DNA of 6,626 nt from Methylococcaceae bacterium (GTDB taxonomy: Bacteria > Pseudomonadota > Gammaproteobacteria > Methylococcales > Methylococcaceae): positions 1-6,626 of the forward strand of contig JAJRDJ010000126.1 of NCBI GenBank assembly GCA_028678445.1, given 5' to 3'. The position numbers and the translations under genes are program-made. The notes beneath the pieces were generated by a model that saw only the letters and a list, made by a program, of their open reading frames with translations, was not told the origin of the DNA and did no database searches. This document shows positions 1-5,824 of this stretch, piece by piece (position 1 is the first letter of the stretch; each line of letters starts with the position of its first letter).

Positions 1-269
1 GAGAGGAGTTCCGGACACGGCAGCGGCTGAGCGTTCACGGCCGGCAGATGCAGTTCCAGGGGCTCGAGCTGGGCAGGGCTGATAACCGGTTGGCTTAGCG
101 CCGTTTGCAACCAATCAGCCAGGGGTTTGGCCTCGAGGTGACGGGGATGCCGTTGGCCGGACTGGGTCCGGGCAGGTTTGGGGGTTTCCACCCACAGGTG
201 AAAATCGCCGAATTGCAGGAAATCATCGCCTGACATGGGGCGCCAGAATAGATGGAGAACGTTGGACAT
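1..269 (-). CDS. N-terminal fragment of a probable SNF2-family helicase-like protein (partial)
   Basis: An open frame begins with ATG at 269-267 and stays open to the left edge, giving the first 89 residues; the rest is outside the window. The protein begins MSNVLHLFWRP and continues with GDFHLWVE around residues 22-29. A short 'VLHxxW...' opening followed by an 'xxLWxE' strand is how I remember many bacterial SNF2-type DEAD/DEAH helicases beginning, ahead of their helicase-associated domain. No helicase motif lies in the visible part, so the family call is an inference from the N-terminus alone. No good Shine-Dalgarno sequence precedes the ATG. The gene lies 91 bp downstream of cstA on the same strand and could be partly transcribed with it. 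Codon use and GC content match the neighbours. That the frame is a real gene is fairly likely; the product is uncertain. Confidence 0.5.
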   Translation of the reverse strand, partial: MSNVLHLFWRPMSGDDFLQFGDFHLWVETPKPARTQSGQRHPRHLEAKPLADWLQTALSQPVISPAQLEPLELHLPAVNAQPLPCPELL

Positions 270-345
270 CGAGTCTTGGAATGCTGTTGTTACTATGGCG
301 GCCGGTGACGGGCGCGGGCGGCTGGTGGGCCAGATCAGCTCGTCC

Positions 346-360
346 GGGCGTTAACCGCCC
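346..360 (-). other. Short hairpin just after the cstA stop codon
   Basis: Immediately after the cstA stop codon is a perfect 5-bp inverted repeat, GGGCG and CGCCC, around a 5-base loop. No T-rich tract follows in the direction of transcription, so it is not a standard intrinsic terminator. It may only protect the 3' end of the mRNA, or may have no function. Confidence 0.25.
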
Positions 361-2439
361 TCAATCCCGCACCCATTCCTCGACCAGACGGCTCGGGATA
401 TGGGCGGATTCGCTGGACGGGGGGTGCGGCCGATTCGCAACGATGGCCCGGCACACGCGCAGGGTTTCAAAGGCCAGCACCCAGGACACCATAATGAAGA
501 GCCCGGTCAGTCCGGCATCCAGATAATCATTGAAAATCAGTTGCGGCGCCATTCCGGCCTGATTGGCGGGGAGCTCGCCGGCCGCCAGCTGTTCCGAAAG
601 ATCCCGCGCGTGGGCGAGAAACCCAATGCGCAACTCCGGGCTGAACAGCTTCTGCCACGCAGCGGTGCTCGTCACGATCAGCAGCCAGGCCAGCGGTACC
701 CCGGTCACCCACGCATAGCGCAGCTTGCCGTTCTTGACGATGATCGTCGTCGCCACGCACAGGGCGATGCCCGCCAGCATCTGGTTGGCGATACCGAACA
801 AAGGCCACAGGCTATTGATGCCGCCCAGGGGGTCGATCACGCCGTTATACAACAGCCAGCCCCAGCCCATGACGACCAGTCCGCTGGTCAGGATGACGCC
901 GGGATACCAGGAGGTCCGGCCCAGTGCCGGGATCCAGTTGCCCAGCACATCCTGCAGCATGAAGCGGGCGACGCGGGTGCCGGCATCCAGGGTGGTCAGA
1001 ATGAACAGCGCCTCGAACATGATGGCGAAGTGATACCAGAGCGACAGCATGCCCTGGCCGAAGGCGCTGCCAAACAGGCTCGCCATCCCTACCGCCAGTG
1101 AGGGTGCGCCGCCGGTGCGGGCATACAGCGTGGTTTCACCCATCTCACGGGCCAGTTCCCGCATCTGTTCGACGGTGACCGGGAAACCCCAGGCCGAGAT
1201 TTTCGCCACGACCTCTGCGGCCTCTTTCCCCACCACGCCCGCCGGGCTGTTAATGGCAAAGTAAACGCCAGGGTCCAGTACCGTCGCCGCGACCATCGCC
1301 ATGATCGCCACGAAGGATTCCATCATCATCGCCCCGTAGCCGATGAAACGCGCATCCGCCTCGTTGGCCAGCAGCTTCGGCGTGGTACCCGAAGCAATCA
1401 GCGCGTGAAAACCGGAAATCGCCCCGCAGGCAATGGTAATGAACACAAAGGGAAACAGCTTGCCGCCGAAGATCGGCCCCGTGCCATCGACGAACCGGGT
1501 CAGCGCCGGCATTTTGATTTCGGGGTGCAGGATGATAATCGCCACCGCCAGCGCGGCGATCGTGCCCAGCTTCATGAAGGTCGACAGATAATCGCGCGGC
1601 GCCAGCAGCAGCCAGACCGGCAGCACCGCTGCCGCAAAGCCATACGCGATGACCATGAAGGCCAGCGGCTCGGCACCATAATCGAACCAGTCGCGGAAGC
1701 CCGCATGGTGGTCGATGACCCCGCCACTCCACACCGCCAGCAGCAACAGGCTGACGCCCAGCACGGTCGACTCGATGACCCGCCCCGGTCGCAATTTGCT
1801 CATGTAGAAGCCGACCAGCATCGCGATCGGGATGGTCGCGCCGACCGTCGACGTCGCCCACGGGCTGTGCTTCATGGCATTGACCACGACCAGCCCGAGC
1901 ACCGCAATCAGGATAATCATGATGCACATGACCCCCAGCATCGCCATATTGCCCCCGATCGGGCCCAACTCATCCCGCGCCATCTGCCCCAGCGAACGGC
2001 CATCGCGGCGTATGGAACAGAAGAGAATGACAAAATCCTGCACACAGCCGCCGATCACCGAGCCGATCAGAATCCACAGCGTCCCCGGCAGATAACCGAA
2101 CTGCGCCGCCAGCGTCGGCCCGATCAAAGGCCCCGGCCCCGCAATCGCCGCGAAGTGATGGCCGAACACCACCCACCTGTTCGTCGGCACGAAATCCCGC
2201 CCGTCCTCGAAGCGCTCCGCCGGCGTCGCCCGCGTCCCGTCCAGCCCCAGCACCTTTGCCGCCACGAAAGCGCTGTAGAACCGGTAACCCAGTGCATACA
2301 CGCACACCGCCGCCGTCACGAACCACAGACTATTGACCGGCTCGCCCCGGTTGAGGGCTATGCCCCCGACCGCCGCCACGCCGAGGAGGGTGATGACCAT
2401 CCAGGGGAGAATATTTCGGGGGGTGCTTGAGGTGGGCAT
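361..2439 (-). CDS. cstA: CstA-family carbon starvation protein, inner-membrane transporter
   Basis: This is a polytopic inner-membrane protein of the CstA family; E. coli members are linked to uptake of peptides and pyruvate when carbon is scarce. The match to E. coli CstA as I recall it is close along the whole length. Shared blocks include IALNRGE near the N-terminus, VFGHHFAAIAGPGPLIGP, QDFVILF, RRDGRSLG, LPVWLLLAPRDYLSTF, FVDGTGP, FITIACGAISGFHALI, SGTTPK, RFMLQDVLG and DPLGGIN.LWPLFGIANQ. Many hydrophobic segments run through the protein. I chose the ATG at 2439, giving 692 residues (E. coli CstA is about 701), because its N-terminus lines up with that of E. coli CstA. The frame is open to another ATG at 2487 (708 residues), which lies in the arm of a leader hairpin and adds an unmatched segment. 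Neither start has a clear Shine-Dalgarno. It lies downstream of epmB on the same strand. Confidence 0.93.
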   Translation of the reverse strand: MPTSSTPRNILPWMVITLLGVAAVGGIALNRGEPVNSLWFVTAAVCVYALGYRFYSAFVAAKVLGLDGTRATPAERFEDGRDFVPTNRWVVFGHHFAAIAGPGPLIGPTLAAQFGYLPGTLWILIGSVIGGCVQDFVILFCSIRRDGRSLGQMARDELGPIGGNMAMLGVMCIMIILIAVLGLVVVNAMKHSPWATSTVGATIPIAMLVGFYMSKLRPGRVIESTVLGVSLLLLAVWSGGVIDHHAGFRDWFDYGAEPLAFMVIAYGFAAAVLPVWLLLAPRDYLSTFMKLGTIAALAVAIIILHPEIKMPALTRFVDGTGPIFGGKLFPFVFITIACGAISGFHALIASGTTPKLLANEADARFIGYGAMMMESFVAIMAMVAATVLDPGVYFAINSPAGVVGKEAAEVVAKISAWGFPVTVEQMRELAREMGETTLYARTGGAPSLAVGMASLFGSAFGQGMLSLWYHFAIMFEALFILTTLDAGTRVARFMLQDVLGNWIPALGRTSWYPGVILTSGLVVMGWGWLLYNGVIDPLGGINSLWPLFGIANQMLAGIALCVATTIIVKNGKLRYAWVTGVPLAWLLIVTSTAAWQKLFSPELRIGFLAHARDLSEQLAAGELPANQAGMAPQLIFNDYLDAGLTGLFIMVSWVLAFETLRVCRAIVANRPHPPSSESAHIPSRLVEEWVRD

Positions 2440-2467
2440 GGCAGGAAAAATTCGTTGGAGTGAGTCG

Positions 2468-2493
2468 GCCTGAACACATAATGCCATTCAGGC
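2468..2493 (-). promoter_or_regulatory. Hairpin in the cstA leader
   Basis: A perfect 7-bp inverted repeat (GCCTGAA and TTCAGGC) encloses a 12-base loop about 30 bases upstream of the preferred cstA start. In the cstA mRNA it would form a stem-loop in the 5' leader and would contain the alternative upstream ATG at 2487-2485. That is a small argument that translation starts at 2439 instead. No T-tract follows directly, so it is not an obvious terminator of epmB. A regulatory role is inference. Confidence 0.3.
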
Positions 2494-2556
2494 AGCGGTT
2501 ATCGGAAGCGGGGGCACCCAAAGTCACCGCATGGAATCCACCCGAAGGCAGTGGAA

Positions 2557-3537
2557 TTACCCCATCGGCCGCTTATACGGGTCGCCCGCAATCTCGCGCA
2601 CCAGTTTCGGTACCAGATAGCCGGGAAGTCGTTGCCGCAGGGTTGCCATGAGCGCCTGGGCCTCATGCTCCGGGACGTCGAAGTGGGCCGTGCCTTGGGC
2701 TTTGTCCAGAAGGTGCAGGTAATACGGCAGCACGCCCTGGTCGAAGAGCCTCTCGCTCAAGGCGATCAGGCATTCCGCGTCGTCATTCACGCCTTTCAGA
2801 AGGACAGACTGATTAAGCACGGTGATGCTCTGATAGAGCATGGTTCGCACCGCTTCTCGCACCGGCTCATCCAGTTCCTGGGGGTGGTTGGCGTGAATGA
2901 CCATCACCACCCGGAGAGGCGAGGCGGACACGGCGGCGAGAAAGCCGGCATCGATACGGCTGGGGAGCACTACGGGGATTCGCGAGTGGAAACGCAGGCG
3001 CCGGACATGGGGGATGGCCGCAATCGCCTTGATCAGACTTTTGATCCGTTCATCGCTCAATATTAGCGGGTCGCCCCCGCTCAAAATCACCTCCTGTATC
3101 GAAGCATCCCCGGCGATGGCTTCCAGCGCTAACCGTTCCCGGCTTTTCGCCAACTGCTGCCCAGCGTAGGGAAAGTCGCGGCGGAAGCAGTAACGGCAGT
3201 GAATCGCGCAGGCCCCGGTGCTGATCAACAGCACCCGGCCCGCGTACTTGTGCAACAGTCCGGGCCGGGCCACGGACAACAGGTCTCCGACGGGGTCGGC
3301 GCCAAACCCCGGGACAGCCATCCGCTCCGCCGCTCCGGGCAGGATCTGCAGCAGCAAGGGATCAAGCGGGTCACCTTTACGGATACGGCTGGCATAGGGG
3401 CGTGTGACGCGTAACGGAAAGTCCATGACAGCCTCCGGCGGTTCGAGGAAGTCGCTTGGGCCAAGGTCCAGATAGGACAGCAGTGCACCCATGTCGGTGA
3501 ACGATTGGGCCAGTTCGGTTTGCCAGGTGGGGGGCAT
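2557..3537 (-). CDS. epmB: EF-P (R)-beta-lysine synthase, radical-SAM lysine 2,3-aminomutase
   Basis: EpmB converts (S)-alpha-lysine to (R)-beta-lysine, the donor used by EpmA to modify EF-P. It is a radical-SAM, PLP-dependent cytosolic enzyme. The cluster-binding motif CX3CX2C is C110, C114 and C117, within CAIHCRYCFRR. Other family blocks are PGLLHKYAGRVLL before it, then SGGDPL, LRFHSRIPVVLPSRI, LNQSVLLKGVND, LPYYLHLLDKAQGTAHF and GYLVPKL. The lysine in the C-terminal DPYKRP (K322) is the probable PLP anchor, placed by analogy with E. coli EpmB. Length is 326 residues, close to the E. coli protein (about 342). The frame stays open upstream to 3792, inside efp on the other strand. I chose ATG 3537 because it is the only usual start downstream of the predicted promoter and keeps the protein at family length. 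There is no clear Shine-Dalgarno. It is divergent from efp. Confidence 0.93.
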   Translation of the reverse strand: MPPTWQTELAQSFTDMGALLSYLDLGPSDFLEPPEAVMDFPLRVTRPYASRIRKGDPLDPLLLQILPGAAERMAVPGFGADPVGDLLSVARPGLLHKYAGRVLLISTGACAIHCRYCFRRDFPYAGQQLAKSRERLALEAIAGDASIQEVILSGGDPLILSDERIKSLIKAIAAIPHVRRLRFHSRIPVVLPSRIDAGFLAAVSASPLRVVMVIHANHPQELDEPVREAVRTMLYQSITVLNQSVLLKGVNDDAECLIALSERLFDQGVLPYYLHLLDKAQGTAHFDVPEHEAQALMATLRQRLPGYLVPKLVREIAGDPYKRPMG

Positions 3538-3552
3538 CAGGGAAACGAACGA

Positions 3553-3581
3553 TTCATAAGCACAGGGGAGTCCATTATAAT
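3553..3581 (+). promoter_or_regulatory. efp: Candidate efp promoter
   Basis: On the plus strand TTCATA (3553-3558, 4 of 6 consensus bases) is followed by a 17-bp spacer and a perfect TATAAT (3576-3581). Predicted initiation near 3588 leaves a leader of about 35 bases. The leader ends with a GAGG Shine-Dalgarno at 3614-3617, five bases before the efp ATG. This fits a sigma-70 type promoter. Confidence 0.65.
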
Positions 3582-3602
3582 GACGGGGTTTTATTGAGCT
3601 AA
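3574..3602 (-). promoter_or_regulatory. Candidate epmB promoter
   Basis: A perfect -10 box TATAAT on the minus strand (3579-3574) lies 36 bases upstream of the epmB ATG. A weak -35, TTAGCT (3602-3597, 3 of 6 consensus bases), is 17 bp further upstream. Predicted initiation near 3567 gives a leader of about 30 bases. The -10 shares its bases with the efp promoter. Confidence 0.5.
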
Positions 3603-3622
3603 TCACAGCATACGAGGCACGA

Positions 3623-4189
3623 ATGGCGACAGTCAGCACCAGCGAATTTAAGGGCGGTATGAAGTTGATGATGGACGGCGATCCGTACAACATCCTCGAA
3701 AACGAATTCGTCAAACCCGGCAAGGGCCAGGCCTTCAACCGCGTCAAGCTGCGCAATCTCAAGACTGGCCGTGTCATTGAGCGGACGTTCAAATCCGGTG
3801 AAACCTTCGAGACTGCCGATGTCGTCGATACCGATATGCAGTATCTTTACAACGACGGCGAGATGTGGCATTTCATGGTCATCGAGACCTTCGAGCAGTA
3901 CGCCGCCGATGCCGCCGCCGTGGCCGATGCCAAAAAGTGGCTGAAGGAGCAGGATATCTGTCAGGTCACGCTGTACAACAATTCGCCCATCGGCGTGGCG
4001 CCGCCCAATTTTGTCGAGCTGAAGATCGTCGAGACCGACCCTGGCGTGCGTGGTGATACCTCGGGCGGCGGCGGAAAGCCCGCCACGCTCGAAACCGGCG
4101 CGGTAGTCCGGGTGCCGCTGTTTATTCAGACCGATGAAGTGATCAAGGTCGACACCCGCACCGGGGATTACGTCTCTCGCGTCAAATAA
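3623..4189 (+). CDS. efp: Elongation factor P
   Basis: EF-P binds the ribosome between the P and E sites and speeds peptide bond formation on proline-rich stretches. The protein has 188 residues, the same as E. coli EF-P, and shares nearly all its landmark blocks: EFVKPGKGQAF (residues 28-38), the ADVVDTDMQYLYNDGE segment, WHFM.IETFEQ, PPNFVELKIVETDPG, GKPATLETGAVVRVP and the terminal GDYVSRVK. The lysine of the PGKG loop is K34, the residue beta-lysylated in E. coli. The expected three-domain order is an N-terminal KOW-like domain followed by two OB folds. The start is well supported by GAGG five bases upstream. Both modification enzymes are adjacent: epmB is divergent and epmA follows, so K34 is very likely modified here. 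Confidence 0.98.
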   Translation: MATVSTSEFKGGMKLMMDGDPYNILENEFVKPGKGQAFNRVKLRNLKTGRVIERTFKSGETFETADVVDTDMQYLYNDGEMWHFMVIETFEQYAADAAAVADAKKWLKEQDICQVTLYNNSPIGVAPPNFVELKIVETDPGVRGDTSGGGGKPATLETGAVVRVPLFIQTDEVIKVDTRTGDYVSRVK

Positions 4190-4220
4190 CCGGGTCGATG
4201 CCTGTTGGCCCCGCCGTCTG

Positions 4221-4280
4221 CCGCCCGAGGAAGCGGGCGGAGCGAGTGGTATTGTTTCGGGCGGCGAGAACCTAGCCGCC
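4221..4280 (+). promoter_or_regulatory. Alternative hairpins in the efp-epmA intergenic leader
   Basis: The efp-epmA gap contains a perfect 7-bp hairpin (CCGCCCG at 4221-4227 with CGGGCGG at 4234-4240, 6-base loop). A second, 6-bp hairpin (GGCGGC at 4260-4265 with GCCGCC at 4275-4280) ends on the base before the epmA ATG. CGGGCGG recurs exactly at 4258-4264, so the first arm can pair with either copy. Pairing with the second copy would break the start-proximal hairpin. No T-tract follows the first hairpin, so it is not a clear terminator, and efp and epmA may be cotranscribed. The arrangement could tune EpmA levels; this is inference. Confidence 0.4.
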
Positions 4281-5267
4281 ATGCCGGACGCTGCTCGCTG
4301 GCAACCCGTCTGTTCACTCGAACAACTCCGGCAACGCGCCGAGCTGAACTCCAAAATCCGCCAGTTCTTTGCCGCCCGTGGTGTCCTGGAGGTGGAAACC
4401 CCGCTGCTGGGGCTTCGTGGCGTCACTGATCCCGCGCTGCAACCCTTCACGACCCTTTTCAACCTGCCGGGCCAGACCGAAGGTGACCCCCTATACCTTC
4501 AAACTTCCCCGGAATTCGCCATGAAGCGGCTGCTGGCGGCGGGTTCGGGTTCCATCTATCAAATCTGCAAGGCGTTCCGGAACGAAGAAAGCGGCCGGCA
4601 GCACAATCCCGAATTCACCCTGCTGGAATGGTACCGGGTGGGCTTCTCGCTGGCCGATCTGATGGACGAGGTCGAGGCCCTGATCGACGCGCTGGCCATC
4701 ATCACCCTGCGGCCGCCCGAACGGATCAGCTACGTGGATGCCTTCATCCGGCATCTGGAACTGCATCCGTTAAACGCCAGTTTCATGGATTTGGCCCGCC
4801 TGTCCGAGGCGCGCGGACTGCCGGAAGCCGCCAAGCTCTGCGGCAATGACCGGGCCGTCTGGCTCGATTTGCTGTTCAGCTATTTCATACAGCCGCATTT
4901 GGGCCAGCAGCGCGTGACCTGTGTCCATCACTACCCAGTCTACATGCCCTCGCTGGCGCGTGTCTGTCCCGCGGACGAGCAACTCGTTGAGCGGGTGGAG
5001 GTCTTCCTTTCTGGCATGGAGTTAGGGAATGGTTTTCATGAACTGACCGATGCCGACGAGCAGGTACGCCGCTTCGAGCGCGATTGCCGGGAGCGTCGGC
5101 TCAAGAACCTGCCGGTGCCGGAGAAGGATGAGCGGCTGCTTCAGGCCCTCCGCGCGGGATTGCCGGATTGCTCTGGCATGGCCATGGGACTCGACCGCCT
5201 GCTCATGGCGCTGACCGGGAGCCCGTCGCTGGATGGCGTGCTCGCTTTTCCCCTCGATCGGGCATAA
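4281..5267 (+). CDS. epmA: EF-P--(R)-beta-lysine ligase (GenX/PoxA/YjeA)
   Basis: EpmA activates (R)-beta-lysine with ATP and transfers it to Lys34 of EF-P. It is a paralogue of the class II lysyl-tRNA synthetase catalytic core without the tRNA anticodon-binding domain. The 328-residue length fits E. coli EpmA (about 325). Class II features appear in order: the motif 1 region FFAARGVLEVETPLL (29-43), TSPEFAMKRLL (75-85), motif 2 FRNEESGRQHNPEFTLLEWYR (99-119), the amino-acid and ATP-site block ELGNGFHELTDADE (247-260), and motif 3 GMAMGLDRLLMAL (from 299). No residue expected for catalysis looks missing. The ATG at 4281 is the best start: it lines up with the E. coli N-terminus (WQP near residues 7-9) and I saw no usual in-frame start nearby upstream. 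The Shine-Dalgarno is weak (GAGA about 11 bases upstream) and sits in the loop of a hairpin. It lies 91 bp after efp on the same strand. Confidence 0.97.
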   Translation: MPDAARWQPVCSLEQLRQRAELNSKIRQFFAARGVLEVETPLLGLRGVTDPALQPFTTLFNLPGQTEGDPLYLQTSPEFAMKRLLAAGSGSIYQICKAFRNEESGRQHNPEFTLLEWYRVGFSLADLMDEVEALIDALAIITLRPPERISYVDAFIRHLELHPLNASFMDLARLSEARGLPEAAKLCGNDRAVWLDLLFSYFIQPHLGQQRVTCVHHYPVYMPSLARVCPADEQLVERVEVFLSGMELGNGFHELTDADEQVRRFERDCRERRLKNLPVPEKDERLLQALRAGLPDCSGMAMGLDRLLMALTGSPSLDGVLAFPLDRA

Positions 5268-5287
5268 ACTCGGTCGGTGTGAGCTCC

Positions 5288-5308
5288 ACGCCGCGTGGGA
5301 TACGGCGT
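5288..5308 (+). terminator. Weak hairpin downstream of epmA
   Basis: About 20 bases after the epmA stop codon, ACGCCG (5288-5293) can pair with CGGCGT (5303-5308) around a 9-base loop. A competing 5-bp stem, CCACG with CGTGG, overlaps it. Only a very short T-run follows, so termination here is possible but poorly supported. The rest of the gap up to the tRNA promoter holds nothing I recognise. Confidence 0.25.
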
Positions 5309-5391
5309 TTGCATGGCCCAAGCGGCTGGAAGGAACCACGGCTCAAGACCGCCTGCATTAGGGGATTTCAAGCGCTAATTCATTCATCAGG

Positions 5392-5420
5392 CTGACAATG
5401 ACCGCCGCTTGTATTAAAAT
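5392..5420 (+). promoter_or_regulatory. tRNA-Ser promoter
   Basis: CTGACA (5 of 6 consensus bases, 5392-5397), a 17-bp spacer and TAAAAT (5 of 6, 5415-5420) make a near-consensus sigma-70 promoter. The following GCGCGGC stretch is a GC-rich discriminator, as is usual in stable-RNA promoters under stringent control. Predicted initiation near 5427 lies about six bases before the mature tRNA. Confidence 0.75.
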
Positions 5421-5432
5421 GCGCGGCTTGTT

Positions 5433-5520
5433 GGAGAGGTGGCCGAGTGGTCGAAGGCGCACGACTGGAAATCGTGTATACGGCAACGTATCGAGGGTTC
5501 GAATCCCTCTCTCTCCGCCA
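5433..5520 (+). tRNA. tRNA-Ser (anticodon GGA)
   Basis: This is an 88-base class II tRNA with encoded CCA. The acceptor arm GGAGAGG pairs with TCTCTCC (last pair G-U), followed by discriminator G and CCA. The anticodon stem CACGA/TCGTG frames the loop CTGGAAA, with GGA at 5467-5469. It would read UCC and, by wobble, UCU serine codons. A long variable arm (around TACGGCAACGTA) follows, as expected for serine tRNAs. The T arm is GAGGG, TTCGAAT, CCCTC. All parts look intact. Confidence 0.97.
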
Positions 5521-5565
5521 ATAGCCGAGTTTAGATCTGGTTTTCATGCCTAAAGAATTCCCTTG

Positions 5566-5595
5566 AGCCCCGCACCACGCGGGGCTTTGCGTTTA
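5566..5595 (+). terminator. Intrinsic terminator after tRNA-Ser
   Basis: An 8-bp GC-rich stem (AGCCCCGC with GCGGGGCT) around the loop ACCAC is followed by a T-rich but interrupted tail (TTGCGTTTATT). It begins about 45 bases after the tRNA and is the likely end of its transcript. Confidence 0.75.
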
Positions 5596-5600
5596 TTGCT

Positions 5601-5824
5601 CCTGACTGCGCCAACCCCCCGAAAAAGTGGTCTCAGAAGCCAATGGCGCTTCTTTAAGAAGATTATCATGTAATAACAACATGTTAAGTCGTGCTGGTTT
5701 TATTGGCGCCATGTCCTGATGAGGTCAAGGGGTTCGGCATGGGCCTAGGCATCCACCCATAAAGCTGAACAAAAGCCATGCCTTTAAGCATAGTACTCTC
5801 AGATAGGAACGGGAGTGCTGCCCA
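5601..5824. other. Intergenic stretch with no recognisable gene
   Basis: I find no supported gene here. The part near 5641-5700 is clearly richer in A and T than the rest of the window. It contains small inverted repeats: AGAAGC/GCTTCT (5635-5640 and 5648-5653), the 8-base palindrome AACATGTT (5678-5685), and GCCTAGGC at 5743-5750. The left end of the insertion element that follows should lie somewhere in this stretch, but I cannot identify its terminal inverted repeat. In-frame TAG at 5804-5806 closes the transposase frame upstream. Confidence 0.4.

Noticed and set aside
281..526. Plus-strand open frame of 81 codons over the cstA 3' end
   Set aside because: Mostly antisense to the CstA C-terminus, with no ribosome binding site and a low-complexity Arg/Ser-rich translation.
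1405..2430. Long plus-strand open frame (341 codons) opposite cstA
   Set aside because: Its translation is rich in Arg, Gln, His and Asp with no recognisable fold, as expected from the antisense of a GC-rich membrane-protein gene; the minus-strand CstA match is decisive.
2440..2556. CRP-type operator upstream of cstA
   Set aside because: TGTG and TCAC half-sites occur near 2460-2480 but with the wrong spacing for a CRP site.
3538..3792. N-terminal extension of epmB by 85 codons into efp
   Set aside because: The added sequence is the antisense of efp, lies upstream of the predicted epmB promoter, and would make the protein far longer than the family.
3599..4462. Minus-strand open frame (287 codons) spanning efp and the start of epmA
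   Set aside because: It lies wholly opposite two well-identified genes and the spacer, and its translation shows no family features.
5490..5520. Attachment-site duplication of the tRNA-Ser 3' end
   Set aside because: I looked for a second copy downstream within the window and found none; any partner would lie outside.
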